A stretch of 64,000 bases of DNA, taken from NCBI RefSeq assembly GCF_003096195.1, contig NZ_CP023004.1, forward strand, positions 3,762,501 to 3,826,500, read 5' to 3'. The DNA comes from Ereboglobus luteus. GTDB taxonomy: Bacteria > Verrucomicrobiota > Verrucomicrobiia > Opitutales > Opitutaceae. The notes beneath the pieces were generated by a model that saw only the letters and a list, made by a program, of their open reading frames with translations, was not told the DNA's origin and searched no databases. Positions 53,735-62,779 of this stretch are shown in pieces (the stretch's first letter is position 1; the number at the start of each line of letters is the position of its first letter). The translations under genes were made by a program, and so were the position numbers.

Positions 53735-53949
53735 GACGCATAACGAAATCTTCATTCAGCAAAAACAACCTGTCGCAACTTCGGACTGCACAGAAACCCC
53801 GGTCTCCGCTATGGCATTATTGAAATACTGTGACCGTTCTTCAGTGGGGCGGTTGTAATTCGGAAATACTCAACGCGCTTGGCCAGCGCCAGCATGCCCC
53901 GCCCAATGCGACTGCAGTTTCTTTTAAATGGGCCAAGTGCCCATGCGAT

Positions 53950-55490
53950 TCATTGTTGCGGCAGGCGAACTTCGAAGGCGGTGCCCCGACCTGGTTCGCT
54001 GCGGGCTTCAATCGTGCCCCGATGGTTTTCGATAATACGCCGGACGATTGCCAGGCCGAGACCGATGTGCGGGGCCTGATCGGCGTTGTGCGTGCGGGCT
54101 TTGTCGGCCCGGTAAAAGCGATCAAATATGTGCGGCAGGTCTTCGGCGGCGATGCCGGGACCATCGTCCTCAACGATGAGGCAGGTTTGCTTGTTTTCGT
54201 TGATGCCTGTTTTCAGTCGAATGTGTCCGCCCGCGCCGGTTTTGCCCGCGACATGATGGTGCTGAATGGCATTGGAAATGAGATTGGTGGCAATAATTCC
54301 GAGAGTGGCGGGATCGGCGTTCAAGGGAGCGGGCGAGAGAGCGGTTGTATCGATTTCGATGTGACGCTCGGCGGCGAGAGGCGCGAGCTGGCGGGCTGTG
54401 TCGCGCATGATGTCGGCAAGGTCGCAGGAAACCCGTGTCTGTGTGTTGAAGTTTCGCCCCGGCGCTTCCTGACGGGCGAGGAGGAGCAGCGCTTCAACGA
54501 GGTGTCGCATGCGCGCGGCAGTGTCAGCGCAAGTCTGGAGGGTTTCGCGATATTCGGCTGACGTGCGATCGCGTTTCAAGATGCGCTGCGTTTCAGCAAT
54601 GAGAATCGAGATGGGTGTGCGCAGTTCGTGCGAGGCGTCGGAGGTGAAGCGTTTTTGCTGCTCGATGGATGCGTGGAGGCGCGCGAAGGTGTCGTTGAGA
54701 ACGGTGGCGAGCTGGCCGAGCTCGCTTTCGGCGTCGCGGGTGTCGATGCGTTCGTCGAGGTTGCCCTCGGCGATGCGGGTGGCCGTGTGGCTGATGGCGC
54801 GAATCGGGCGAATGGCGCGCCCTGCGATCCACCAACCGCCTGCCAGACCGAGAAGCCAGATACCAAGGCCGGCGGCGGCGAGTTTCCACGCGAGACGGTT
54901 CATTTCGGCGAGTTCGGGCGTGATGTCGCGCCCGGTGAGAATGGCGGCTCCTTCGGGCACGCCACGAATGGCCTCGCGCCGTGTCCTGAGTGTGCGAAGC
55001 GGCTCGGGGCGGAGCGTTTTTCATCGTTTCCCTGCGCGCTTGTCCTGCGGGACGGGGGCGGAGGAAACACAAAGTCATCGGGCACATTCTGCGACTGGAG
55101 AAGGATGGATCCGTCGTGGTTGCGAATAACGAAGTAGCCGTAACCGGGGGCGGTGTTTGCGAAATATTCATCGAGTTCGGGGGAAAGCGTGACTGGACGA
55201 TTTCTATCACGCATCCGAAGCATGAGGTCGGCCGGTGTGGGACGGGGCCGGGTGTCCGTGTCGCTGGTTGTCGCGTCGTTGGATTCAAAGTTGTCCTGCC
55301 CAAACGCGGAAATCATGAGACCGCGAAAAAGACGGTGCTCGGTGGCGCGAAGGTCCCTGTCGATGCGACGCTGAGTGGCATCCCATGCGAGACGCCACGC
55401 GGTGAAACAGAAAGCGACAATCATCACGAGGAGGATGAGTCCGTGCCACGCCTGGATGCGCCAGCGAATGGAGTGAAGAAAGGAAGCCAT
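53950..55490 (-). CDS. Sensor histidine kinase, frameshifted
   Basis: Two overlapping frames together make one HisKA kinase. The first part (55490 to about 55021) has helix 1 (LILLVMIVAFCFTAWRLAW) and a periplasmic domain. The second part has helix 2 near LGIWLLGLAGGWWIAG, HAMP, the box FTSDASHELRTPISILIAE, then NLISNAIQH, EDDGPGIAAEDLPHIF and the final GLGLAIVRRIIE. The frame changes at an A5 run (plus strand 55017-55021). A sixth A joins them into a 513-residue protein with no stop, and the joined sequence RTSAQGNDEK-TLRPEPLRTL reads sensibly. Sequencing error or a recent mutation are both possible. Its partner regulator precedes it at 55638. Confidence 0.85.
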
Positions 55491-55637
55491 GGGAAAGAAG
55501 AAACAGTATCTAGGAATTAGAAAGCGGGTTACTGTGCGGTTGAAAAGTGACGTCTAAAACCGGAAAAAAGTTTGAAGTGCTTTGTGATCTGGATGCGCAC
55601 GCGGGAATTGAATTTCTGATTTATAAAATTCCAACCT

Positions 55638-56342
55638 CTACTTTTCCACGCTGTATCCATGGCCGCGACGGGTTTGGATGATGTCGGAATCGAGTTTTTT
55701 TCGAAGATTGGAAACATGAACATCAAGAAGATTTGAGAAGGTGTCGTCGTCCTCGTCGAAGAGGTGCTCGTAAAGAGTGGTGCGCGAGACAACCTCGCCC
55801 CGGTGCAAAGCCAGGTATTCAAGAAGTGAATACTCGCGCGCGGTGAGAGGAATTTCCACGCCGCCCGCGTTGGTGACGCGGCGCGCGGCGGTGTCGAGCG
55901 TGATGCCGCCGGAAAGGACAACGAGGGATGAAGTTTGCCCGGCACTGCGGCGTATCAAGGCGCGGATGCGCGCGAGGAGTTCGTCGATGTCGAAGGGTTT
56001 TGTGAGATAATCGTCGGCGCCGTGATCGAGTCCGCGAATGCGATCGGGCACGGTGTCGCGCGCGGTGAGCATCAGGATCGGCGTTTTTGAAATCGCTTCC
56101 GCCCCCGGTTTGGCGCCCGCGCCCTGGGGTGTGGCGTTGTCGCGAAGCGCGGCAAGGACGCCCCAGCCATCAAGCTTGGGAAGCATGACATCGAGGAGAA
56201 TAACGTCGTAGGTATTTTCCCGCGCCTTGTAGAGTCCGTCCTCGCCATCGCTCGCGGTATCCACGGCATAGTTTTCCTCGCGCAACGTGGCGGCAAGACT
56301 GCGCTGAAGCGCGGGATCATCTTCGATTACAAGGAGGCGCAT
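55638..56342 (-). CDS. OmpR-family response regulator
   Basis: A 234-residue regulator. The receiver has LLVIEDDPALQRSL, phosphoacceptor Asp51 in VILLDVMLPKLDGW, LTARDTVPDRIRGLDHGADD and KPFDIDELLARI. The C-terminal winged helix has LTAREYSLLEYLALHRGEVV, LLDVHVSNLRKKLD and RRGHGYSVEK. A 10-residue Gly/Ala/Pro insert after residue 72 is unusual. It belongs to the QseB/PmrA-like group. The kinase gene starts 147 bases downstream, so they are a pair. The efflux operon lies upstream on the same strand, suggesting it is a target, though this is inference from position. Confidence 0.92.
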   Translation of the reverse strand: MRLLVIEDDPALQRSLAATLREENYAVDTASDGEDGLYKARENTYDVILLDVMLPKLDGWGVLAALRDNATPQGAGAKPGAEAISKTPILMLTARDTVPDRIRGLDHGADDYLTKPFDIDELLARIRALIRRSAGQTSSLVVLSGGITLDTAARRVTNAGGVEIPLTAREYSLLEYLALHRGEVVSRTTLYEHLFDEDDDTFSNLLDVHVSNLRKKLDSDIIQTRRGHGYSVEK

Positions 56343-56506
56343 GGTGGAGGAAGAGTGAAAGGTGAATGGTGAAGAGTGAAAAAAGAATACGCCGGCAGAC
56401 GGTGAAGGCAGGATATGTGTTTTTTGAATCCGGATAATAGCACGGCAAACCTTTAGCGTGGATGAAGAAAGGGCTATGCCCTCCCTATTTCCTTCATCCG
56501 GGAACG

Positions 56507-57277
56507 CTATTTGAAGCGGCTGAAGTCGGGTTTGCGTTTTTCGGTGAAGGCGGAGAGCGCCTCTTTTGCCTCGGGGGAGGAGAGGCGGCGCAGGAAGACT
56601 TCGGTTTCGCGTGCGATGGCGTCGGTGAGGGCGGGTTTGGTTGTTTTTTTCAACAGGGCCTTGGCGTCGCGCACGGCGGAGGCGGGTTGCGCGGCGAGTT
56701 TTGCGCAGCGGGCAAGGGCGAACTCCATCACGCCGCCTTCGGTGACCATGTCGTTGATGAGGCCGAGCGTCAGCGCTTTTTCCGCGGTCAGGGGTTCGCC
56801 GAGCAGGATTAACTCGGACGCTTTCGCGCTTCCGATGCGTTGCGCCAGCAGGTGGCTCGAACCGGCCTCAGGGCTCAGTCCCAGGCTCGTGAAGGGCAGG
56901 ATGAAGCGGGCGTTCGGCGCGGCGTAAACCAGGTCGCAGTGCAACAGGAGCGTGGTGCCGATACCGACCGCGAATCCTTCGACAGCGGCTACGAGCGGTT
57001 TTTCAAGGCCGGCGAGGCATTCGAAAAATTTGAAGACGGGCGCGTCGTTTTTGGCGGGCGGGTTTTGAAGGAAATCGCCGAGGTCGTTGCCGGCGGTGAA
57101 ATTGCCACCGGCGCCGCCGAGCAGCATCACGCGGACGTCGGGGTTTTGTTCGCCGTCGAGCAGGGCGCGCGTGATCGCCGAATACATTTCGGAGGTGAGC
57201 GCGTTTTTCTTTTCGGGCCTCGTTATTAGAATTTGCAGGATGCCTTGGTCCAGGCTGGCGGCGATGTTGTTGTCCAT
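56507..57277 (-). CDS. Enoyl-CoA hydratase/isomerase family protein
   Basis: A 256-residue crotonase-fold protein. Oxyanion-hole segments are FTAGNDLGDFLQNP near residue 60 and AVEGFAVGIGTTLLLHCDLV near residue 100. The Glu in LSPEAGSSHLLAQRIG matches the second catalytic Glu of hydratases. The C-terminus ends in EKRKPDF. It may hydrate enoyl-CoA or isomerise a dienoyl-CoA; the first Glu is replaced (GTTLLL where typical hydratases have GGGxEL), so isomerase-like activity is more likely. It is placed between the efflux operon and its regulator with no obvious link. Confidence 0.88.
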   Translation of the reverse strand: MDNNIAASLDQGILQILITRPEKKNALTSEMYSAITRALLDGEQNPDVRVMLLGGAGGNFTAGNDLGDFLQNPPAKNDAPVFKFFECLAGLEKPLVAAVEGFAVGIGTTLLLHCDLVYAAPNARFILPFTSLGLSPEAGSSHLLAQRIGSAKASELILLGEPLTAEKALTLGLINDMVTEGGVMEFALARCAKLAAQPASAVRDAKALLKKTTKPALTDAIARETEVFLRRLSSPEAKEALSAFTEKRKPDFSRFK

Positions 57278-57309
57278 GCCGCACAGTTTGAGGAAAGACT
57301 GAAGGACGG

Positions 57310-57378
57310 AAAGCCTGAAGGCTGAAGCATACAGAGCATCGTGATTTGCCGCGGTTCTGAATTCAGCCTTCAGGCTTT
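57310..57378. repeat. Inverted repeat downstream of macB permease
   Basis: Perfect 17-bp arms, AAAGCCTGAAGGCTGAA at 57310-57326 and TTCAGCCTTCAGGCTTT at 57362-57378, spaced by 35 bases. It fills the gap before the permease stop codon. The arms are made of the same CTGAAGG-type units seen at 24650 and 47811. Confidence 0.75.
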
Positions 57379-57394
57379 CAGGTTTTCAGCTCTT

Positions 57395-58612
57395 CTATTC
57401 GTGGCGGAGGGCGTCGATGGGGTCGAGTTTGGCGGCGCGGCGGGCGGGGGTGAATCCGAAGAGGATTCCCACGGCGGCGCTGAAGACGACGGCGATGATG
57501 TTGATTTGGGCGTTGAAGGTCACGGGGACGTTGATGAGCATGCCGAGTCCGTAGCAGAGCGCGATGGCGAGGGCGATGCCGAGGAGTCCGCCGATGCACG
57601 AGATGGTTGTCGCCTCGACGAGAAATTGGAGCAGGACTTCGCGGGCGCGCGCGCCGATGGCGAGGCGGATGCCGATTTCGCGGGTGCGCTCGGTCACGGA
57701 GACGAGCATGATGTTCATGATGCCGATGCCGCCGACGAGGAGCGAGACGCCGGCGACGGCGGCGAGGAGCATGGTCATCATGCGCGTGGAGGAGCTGAGG
57801 GTTTCGGCGATTTGGCGGGTGTCGAATACGTTAAAATTGTTGTCCTGGTTGGGCTGGAGGTTGCGGCGCTGGCGCATGAGAGCGGTGATTTCGGTGATCA
57901 TGCGGTCGCTGCTGGCACCGTCTTGCGCGGAGATGCTGATCATGGTGATGTCGTGCGCGCCGGTGTGGCCGGTGAGGCGGCGCTGGAGCGTGGTGAGGGG
58001 GACGATGATGGTGTCGTCCTGGTCGCCCATTCCCATCTGTCCTTTGGCGGCGAGCAGGCCGATGACCGTGCAGGAGGCGTTGCCGACGCGGATTTTTTGC
58101 CCGATGGGGCTGTCCGTGCCGAAGAGTTCCTTGCGGACGGTGTTGCCGATGACGCAGACGGCGGCGCCTTCGCGGTAGTCGGATTTGTCGAAGAGGCGGC
58201 CCTCGGCGAGCGTCCATTTGTTGATGCTGAAATAGGATTCGGTGGTGCCGGTGACACTGGTGGCGCGCGCGTTTTGGAGGTAGGCGGTGCTCATGGAGGA
58301 GCTGCGCACGGGGGCGATGGAGGCGATGCCGGGGACTTGCTCGGAGATGGCGGTGACGTCGCCCTCGGTGAAGTTGGGGATGTTGGGCTGGCGCGGGCCG
58401 AAGCCGGCACCGGGGCGGAGCATGAGGAGGTTGCTGCCGAGGCTGGAGATTTGGTTTTCAACCGCCTTGGTGGTGCCTTCGCCGAGCGTGACCATGGTGA
58501 TGACGGCGGCGACTCCGATGATGATGCCGAGCATGGTGAGGAAGGCACGCGTGACGTTGCGGCGGATTTCGCGGAGCGCGATGTGCAGGGCGTTTAGTGT
58601 GGTGGAGAACAT
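57395..58612 (-). CDS. macB: MacB-type ABC transporter permease
   Basis: A 405-residue permease with the MacB topology: helix 1 near residues 20-43 (TMLGIIIGVAAVITMVTLG), a periplasmic MacB_PCD domain (SSLGSNLLMLRPGAG, AYLQNARATSVTGT), then three C-terminal helices in the FtsX domain with TERTREIGIRLAIGA and FTPARRAAKLDPIDALRHE. It is a half-transporter with the ATPase on a separate gene. It should export macrolides, peptides or lipids through the MacA-TolC duct. ATG 58612 gives the family start; the longer reading begins in a repeat. Confidence 0.92.
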   Translation of the reverse strand: MFSTTLNALHIALREIRRNVTRAFLTMLGIIIGVAAVITMVTLGEGTTKAVENQISSLGSNLLMLRPGAGFGPRQPNIPNFTEGDVTAISEQVPGIASIAPVRSSSMSTAYLQNARATSVTGTTESYFSINKWTLAEGRLFDKSDYREGAAVCVIGNTVRKELFGTDSPIGQKIRVGNASCTVIGLLAAKGQMGMGDQDDTIIVPLTTLQRRLTGHTGAHDITMISISAQDGASSDRMITEITALMRQRRNLQPNQDNNFNVFDTRQIAETLSSSTRMMTMLLAAVAGVSLLVGGIGIMNIMLVSVTERTREIGIRLAIGARAREVLLQFLVEATTISCIGGLLGIALAIALCYGLGMLINVPVTFNAQINIIAVVFSAAVGILFGFTPARRAAKLDPIDALRHE

Positions 58613-58620
58613 GGTGTGGG

Positions 58621-58731
58621 AATTTTCGATTTTGGATTCTCGATTTTGGATTGGGAGCTTCCGCTCCGTTTTCGCTTTCGATGTCGCGCGGTAGCGCGCA
58701 ATCGAAAATCGAGAATCCAAAATCGAAAATT
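58621..58731. repeat. Long inverted repeat element between macB genes
   Basis: Arms of 33 bp (58621-58653 and 58699-58731) match except for one position; they are built of TCGATTTTGGATTCTCGATT-like sequence. A short hairpin (GGAGC/GCTCC) lies in the centre. The element begins 8 bases before the permease start codon in the minus-strand mRNA sense and could form a very stable structure there. Confidence 0.8.
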
Positions 58732-58776
58732 ATCTGAAATGTGGTGAGTGGCTTCCAGGGCGTGTGAAATGTGATT

Positions 58777-59469
58777 TTACAGGCGGTTTGTGTCCGACTC
58801 GATCAGGCCGTCCTTGATGCGGACGATGCGTTTGGCATAGGCGGCGACGTCGTCCTCGTGGGTGACCATGATGATCGTGATGCCGCGTTCGGCATTGAGG
58901 CGCGTGAGGAGTTTCATGATGTCAACGGTCGTGGTGGTATCGAGGTTGCCGGTGGGTTCGTCGGCGAAGAGCGTGCTGGGTTCGGTGACGATGGCGCGGG
59001 CGATGGCGACGCGTTGTTGCTGGCCGCCGGAGAGTTCGGCGGGGGTGTTGCGAAGTTTTTCACCGAGGCCGACGGAGTCGATGGCGGCGAGCGCTTTTTC
59101 GTGACGTTCGCGGCGGGAGAGTCCGCGGTAGAGGAGCGGGAGTTCAACGTTTTCGACGGTGCTGGTGCGGGCGAGGAGGTTGAAGCCTTGGAAGATGAAG
59201 CCGAGTGCGTGACGGCGCAGGAGTGAGCGTTGGTCGGCGGTGAGGGTTTCGACGGCGATGTCCTCGTAGCGGTAGCTGCCGCTGGTGGGCGTGTCGAGGC
59301 AGCCGAGTGTGTTCATGAGCGTGGATTTGCCGGAGCCGCTGTGTCCCATGATGGCGACGAACTCTCCGCGCTGGATGTCGAGGTCGATGCCGCGCAGGGC
59401 CTGAAATGCGGCCGCGCCCGTGCCGTAGGTTTTCGTGAGCTGGCGGAGTCTGATTAGTGGAGAAGGCAT
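58777..59469 (-). CDS. MacB-type ABC transporter ATP-binding protein
   Basis: A 230-residue LolD/MacB-family ATPase. Walker A is IMGHSGSGKSTLMNTLG near residue 40, the Q-loop FQGFNLL, signature LSGGQQQRVAIARAIV, Walker B TLFADEPTGNLD and the H-loop MVTHEDD. These motifs and the LPLLYRGLSRRER segment match the MacB/LolD subgroup rather than importers. It energises the permease at 57395-58612. ATG 59469 gives the full N-terminus. A repeat separates it from macA and another from the permease. Confidence 0.95.
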   Translation of the reverse strand: MPSPLIRLRQLTKTYGTGAAAFQALRGIDLDIQRGEFVAIMGHSGSGKSTLMNTLGCLDTPTSGSYRYEDIAVETLTADQRSLLRRHALGFIFQGFNLLARTSTVENVELPLLYRGLSRRERHEKALAAIDSVGLGEKLRNTPAELSGGQQQRVAIARAIVTEPSTLFADEPTGNLDTTTTVDIMKLLTRLNAERGITIIMVTHEDDVAAYAKRIVRIKDGLIESDTNRL

Positions 59470-59525
59470 TGTGTGTCGGATGCTACGAGTTGCTTGATGC
59501 GATAAATGCAGGGGCGGTGGTGGAA

Positions 59526-59640
59526 GAGGCCAGGCGACCAGAGGCCAGAAGGCCAGAGACCAGAGGGCCAGAGAGTCGGAGTGGAGATGTGTTCTTTGCG
59601 GTATGTATTCTGGCCTTCTGGCCTCTGGTCTTCCGGCCTC
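59526..59640. repeat. Inverted repeat between macA and macB ATPase genes
   Basis: Perfect 21-bp arms (59537-59557 and 59609-59629) extended by GAGGCC/GGCCTC at the ends. The arms are built of AGGCCAGA-type units. The gap between the two genes is otherwise empty. Confidence 0.75.
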
Positions 59641-59647
59641 TTGTTTT

Positions 59648-60964
59648 CTATCTGGCGTTTGTGATTATTTGCATGCCGTCGGCGAGGACTTCGCCGGAGA
59701 CTTCGGTGTGGCGGCTGTCGGAGATGCCGACTTTCACCGTGACGGGTTGCGGGTGACCGTCCTTGAGGATGTGGATGCGGGCGGTGCCGTTGGCGGCTTT
59801 TTCGGATGCGTCGCCGTTGGCGGCGGGACGGGCGCTTTGGCGGCGCGGAGGTCCGGGCATGATGCTTTGGACAAAGGATTTTGATTGTTTGCCGGAGCCT
59901 TGTGGCGCGAGGGTCGACGGGTCGAAACGGAAGGCGGCGACGGGAACGAGGAAAACGTTTTTGGCCTCGGCAACGCTGATGTCGGCGGTGGCGGTCATGC
60001 CGGGGCGCAGGCTGAGGTCGTTGTTGTTGACCTCGAGCTCGGTTTCGTAGGTGACGACGTTGTTGGTGACGGCGGAACCGTAGGCGACTTTGGTGACGCT
60101 GGCGGTGTAGGTGCGGTTGGGCCAGGCGTCCACGGTGAAGGAGGCTTTCTGGCCGGCGGCGACGCGGCCGATGTCGGCCTCGGCGATGGTGACCTTGAGT
60201 TTCATGTGCTCGAGGTTTTCGGCGATGACGAAGAGCTCGGGCGCGGTGAAACTGGCGGCGACGGTCTGGCCGGGCTCGATGGAGCGGGTGAGGATGATGC
60301 CGTCGATGGGCGACTTGATGATGGCCTTGGAGAGGTCGGTTTCGTTGATGTCGAGCTGGGCCTGGGATTGCGCGATGGAGGCCTTGGCGGCGAGGACATT
60401 GGCGGCGGCTCGGTCGGCGGCGGCGATGGCGGTGTCCATGTCGGCGCGCGAAGGAATGCGTCCGTTGCTCACGCGCTGGAGTTCCTGCTGGCGGGCGAGC
60501 GTGGCCTGGGCCTCCTTGAGCGTGGCTTCGTTTTGGGCGAGCGTGGCCTTGGCGGAGGCGAGGCTTGCGCGACTGGACTCGGTTTGCTGGGAGAGCTTGG
60601 TGGTGTCGAGTTTGAGGAGGGGCTGGCCCTTGGTGACGCGGTCGTTGGTGTCCACGTAAACTTCGAGCACGGTGCCGGAGAGCTCGGAGCCGACGGTGAC
60701 TTCGTTGGTGGGCTCAAGGTTGCCGGTGGCGGTGATGTCGAGCGCGAGGTCGCCGCGGCGGAGAGTCTCAGTGATGAAGGGCGGCTCCTCGGCGGCGGCG
60801 CGTTTTTGCACGGAGCCGCGATACCAGATGATAGCGGCGACGACTGCGGCGAGCACGGCGATGACGACGATGATCCAGGTGCGGCGCGAGCCCTTGCCTT
60901 CCTTTTGGATGATGGCGGAGAGGTTGCCGGCGGCGGACGGGTTTTCGTTGGCGTTGGATTTCAT
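59648..60964 (-). CDS. macA: MacA-type efflux periplasmic adaptor
   Basis: A 438-residue membrane-fusion protein. A membrane helix lies at residues 29-50. The barrel-sandwich hybrid domain is split, with the first half NEVTVGSELSGTVLEVYVDT and the second half LSKAIIKSPIDGIILTRSIE. Between them is a long helical hairpin rich in Ala, Gln and Leu (about 120-215). A beta-barrel (TIAEADIGRVAAGQKASFTV) and a membrane-proximal domain follow. It links the MacB inner-membrane pump to the outer-membrane channel encoded just upstream at 61023. A Gly/Pro/Arg-rich insert (PGPPRRQSARPAANG) lies near residue 375. ATG 60964 gives the usual short cytoplasmic tail. Confidence 0.93.
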   Translation of the reverse strand: MKSNANENPSAAGNLSAIIQKEGKGSRRTWIIVVIAVLAAVVAAIIWYRGSVQKRAAAEEPPFITETLRRGDLALDITATGNLEPTNEVTVGSELSGTVLEVYVDTNDRVTKGQPLLKLDTTKLSQQTESSRASLASAKATLAQNEATLKEAQATLARQQELQRVSNGRIPSRADMDTAIAAADRAAANVLAAKASIAQSQAQLDINETDLSKAIIKSPIDGIILTRSIEPGQTVAASFTAPELFVIAENLEHMKLKVTIAEADIGRVAAGQKASFTVDAWPNRTYTASVTKVAYGSAVTNNVVTYETELEVNNNDLSLRPGMTATADISVAEAKNVFLVPVAAFRFDPSTLAPQGSGKQSKSFVQSIMPGPPRRQSARPAANGDASEKAANGTARIHILKDGHPQPVTVKVGISDSRHTEVSGEVLADGMQIITNAR

Positions 60965-61022
60965 GATAAATGTGGAATGAGATTTGGCGTGATCAGACTG
61001 ATAAAATGGGAGGCGGTCGGTT

Positions 61023-62555
61023 TTAGTTTACGTTGCCCCAGCCGCCGCCGAGGGCCTTGTAGAGTTGAATTTGGGCGTTGGTGTAATCGGCGGTGGCGGA
61101 GACTTGCTGTTCTTGAATGGAGAGCTCGGTGCGCTGCGCGTCGAGGAGCGTGGTGATGTCAACTTGTCCGGCCTCGTATTGGATCGCGGCGAGCTCGGCG
61201 GCCTCGCGGGCGGCGGCGTTGGCGCGGTCGAGAATGGTGATGCGCTCGGTGGTGCGCTGGATCGAGACGAGCGCGTTTTCAACGTCGGTGAGCGCGGTGA
61301 GCACGGCGCTCTCGTAGGCGATGAGCGACTGCTTTGTGAGCTCGTTTTGGATGGCGATGTTTTGCTTGATGCGCCCGCCGGCAAAGATGGGCGCGGTGAG
61401 GCTTCCGAGCGCGCTGGCTACGGTCGTGGAGGGATCAAAGAGGTCGCCGGCCCTGAGGGATTCGAGGCTGAGCGAGCCGGTGAGTTTGAGCGAGGGAAGG
61501 CGGTCGCGCTCGGCGGCTTTCAGACGGGCGACTGTGGCGGCGAAGGCGTATTCGGCGGCGCGGATGTCGGGGCGCTGGCGGAGCGTGTCGGCGGGAATGG
61601 CGACGGCGGGTGTATCCGATTTTGGGATACGCGAGGCGTGGGCGTCGGCTTTTGGCATGGCCGAGTCGGCCATGCGACCCGACCCCACGGGCGAGTCGCC
61701 CGTGCCACCCAACCCGGCGAGCAGTTGATCAAGCGCGCCGGGGGCGAGGCCGGAGAGGAGCGTGAGCTGGTTGCGGGCCTGCGCGATGTTTTGCCGGAGC
61801 GAGGGAATGGAGGCGCGGGCTTGCTCGAGCGTGCTTACGGCTTGCTGGAGCTCGAGCGCGGAGGCGTCGCCGGATTGGGCGCGCCATTGCGTGATTTGCG
61901 TGGTCTCGGCGCGTGTGCGCAGGCTTTCCTCGACCACGGCGAGCTGGGCTTCGGCGGAGCGGAGCGAGACGTAGGCGGTGGCGACCTCGGCGGCGAGGGA
62001 GACTTGCGCGGCGTGAAAGTTTTGCTCGGTTTGCGCGAGGTCGGCATCGGCGGCCTTGAGCGACTGGCGGGTTTTGCCAAAGAGATCGATTTCCCAAGAG
62101 GCGTCGAGCGAGGCGGAATAACTTTCGCCGCTGGTCGTGGTGTGCGGGCTTGTGGTGTGGTCCTTGGTGCGCGAGGTGCGCGCGTCGGCGCCGGCGGAGA
62201 GCGAGGGAAGGAGATCGGATTTCGTGACGCCGCGGGTGGCGCGCGACTGCTCGATCTTGGAAAGCGCGGTGCGAATGTCAGGGCTGGTTTGGAGCGCGCC
62301 GTTGATGAGCCGAGTGAGGATGGGGTCGTCGTAGCGCGTCCACCAGGCGGATAAATTGTCCGCGGCACTTGTCTGCGCGGGCCGGGTCGAGCTTGTCTCC
62401 GAGGTGTTTTGCCAGGTTTCCGGAACGGCGACAGTGGAGTCACTGAGAGAGCGAGGGCCGGAAGGCGTGGCGCAGGAGGCGAGCAGGAGCAGCGAGGCAG
62501 CGGCGGTGCCGCGGGTTAAAAGGAAAAGAGTCGTGTGTTTTTGTTGGGCGCACAT
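61023..62555 (-). CDS. TolC/OprM-like outer membrane efflux lipoprotein
   Basis: A 510-residue outer-membrane channel of the NodT/RND type. The N-terminus has a lipoprotein signal with lipobox LLLASCATP (Cys28). The two TolC repeats are visible: the first has SWEIDLFGKTRQSLKAADAD and the second has APIFAGGRIKQNIAIQNELT, with long Ala/Gln-rich helices between them. It forms the outer duct for the MacAB pump, whose genes follow on the same strand 58 bases on. Residues 280-312 are encoded by two palindromes (61655-61704) and look like an insertion in the middle of the protein. Confidence 0.93.
   Translation of the reverse strand: MCAQQKHTTLFLLTRGTAAASLLLLASCATPSGPRSLSDSTVAVPETWQNTSETSSTRPAQTSAADNLSAWWTRYDDPILTRLINGALQTSPDIRTALSKIEQSRATRGVTKSDLLPSLSAGADARTSRTKDHTTSPHTTTSGESYSASLDASWEIDLFGKTRQSLKAADADLAQTEQNFHAAQVSLAAEVATAYVSLRSAEAQLAVVEESLRTRAETTQITQWRAQSGDASALELQQAVSTLEQARASIPSLRQNIAQARNQLTLLSGLAPGALDQLLAGLGGTGDSPVGSGRMADSAMPKADAHASRIPKSDTPAVAIPADTLRQRPDIRAAEYAFAATVARLKAAERDRLPSLKLTGSLSLESLRAGDLFDPSTTVASALGSLTAPIFAGGRIKQNIAIQNELTKQSLIAYESAVLTALTDVENALVSIQRTTERITILDRANAAAREAAELAAIQYEAGQVDITTLLDAQRTELSIQEQQVSATADYTNAQIQLYKALGGGWGNVN
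61655..61704. repeat. Two palindromes in frame inside the tolC-like gene
   Basis: Palindrome 1, CATGGCCGAGTCGGCCATG (61656-61674), and palindrome 2, CACGGGCGAGTCGCCCGTG (61686-61704), share the core GAGTCG and lie 11 bases apart. In the gene they encode GGTGDSPVGSGRMADSAMP. The structure matches a REP-like element maintained in frame. Confidence 0.82.
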
Positions 62556-62779
62556 GGCGTAAATCGCGTTGAGTGTGCGCAGAGATTACACGAACGAACC
62601 TTTAGGAATTATTAAGGCGCCGGATTTTTTTGAAAGATGGCGCTTAATCCTCAGTTTTTGAAAATAAAAAGCCTGTGTTCCCCTATGGTCGCCAACGCAT
62701 CAAAACGGCGCGGGCTGTCTGCGCCGCAACAATGGCGGCAACAAAACGCTCACGCGAACCAACTCAGGCAAACGCGCGA

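Noticed and set aside
57341-58597. A 418-codon plus-strand frame opposite the macB permease
   Set aside because: Gly-, Asp- and Ala-rich composition without motifs is typical of antisense frames of G+C-rich genes; the permease is firmly identified.
59885-62354. Long plus-strand frames opposite macA and the tolC-like gene
   Set aside because: Same antisense artefact; both opposing genes carry strong family motifs.
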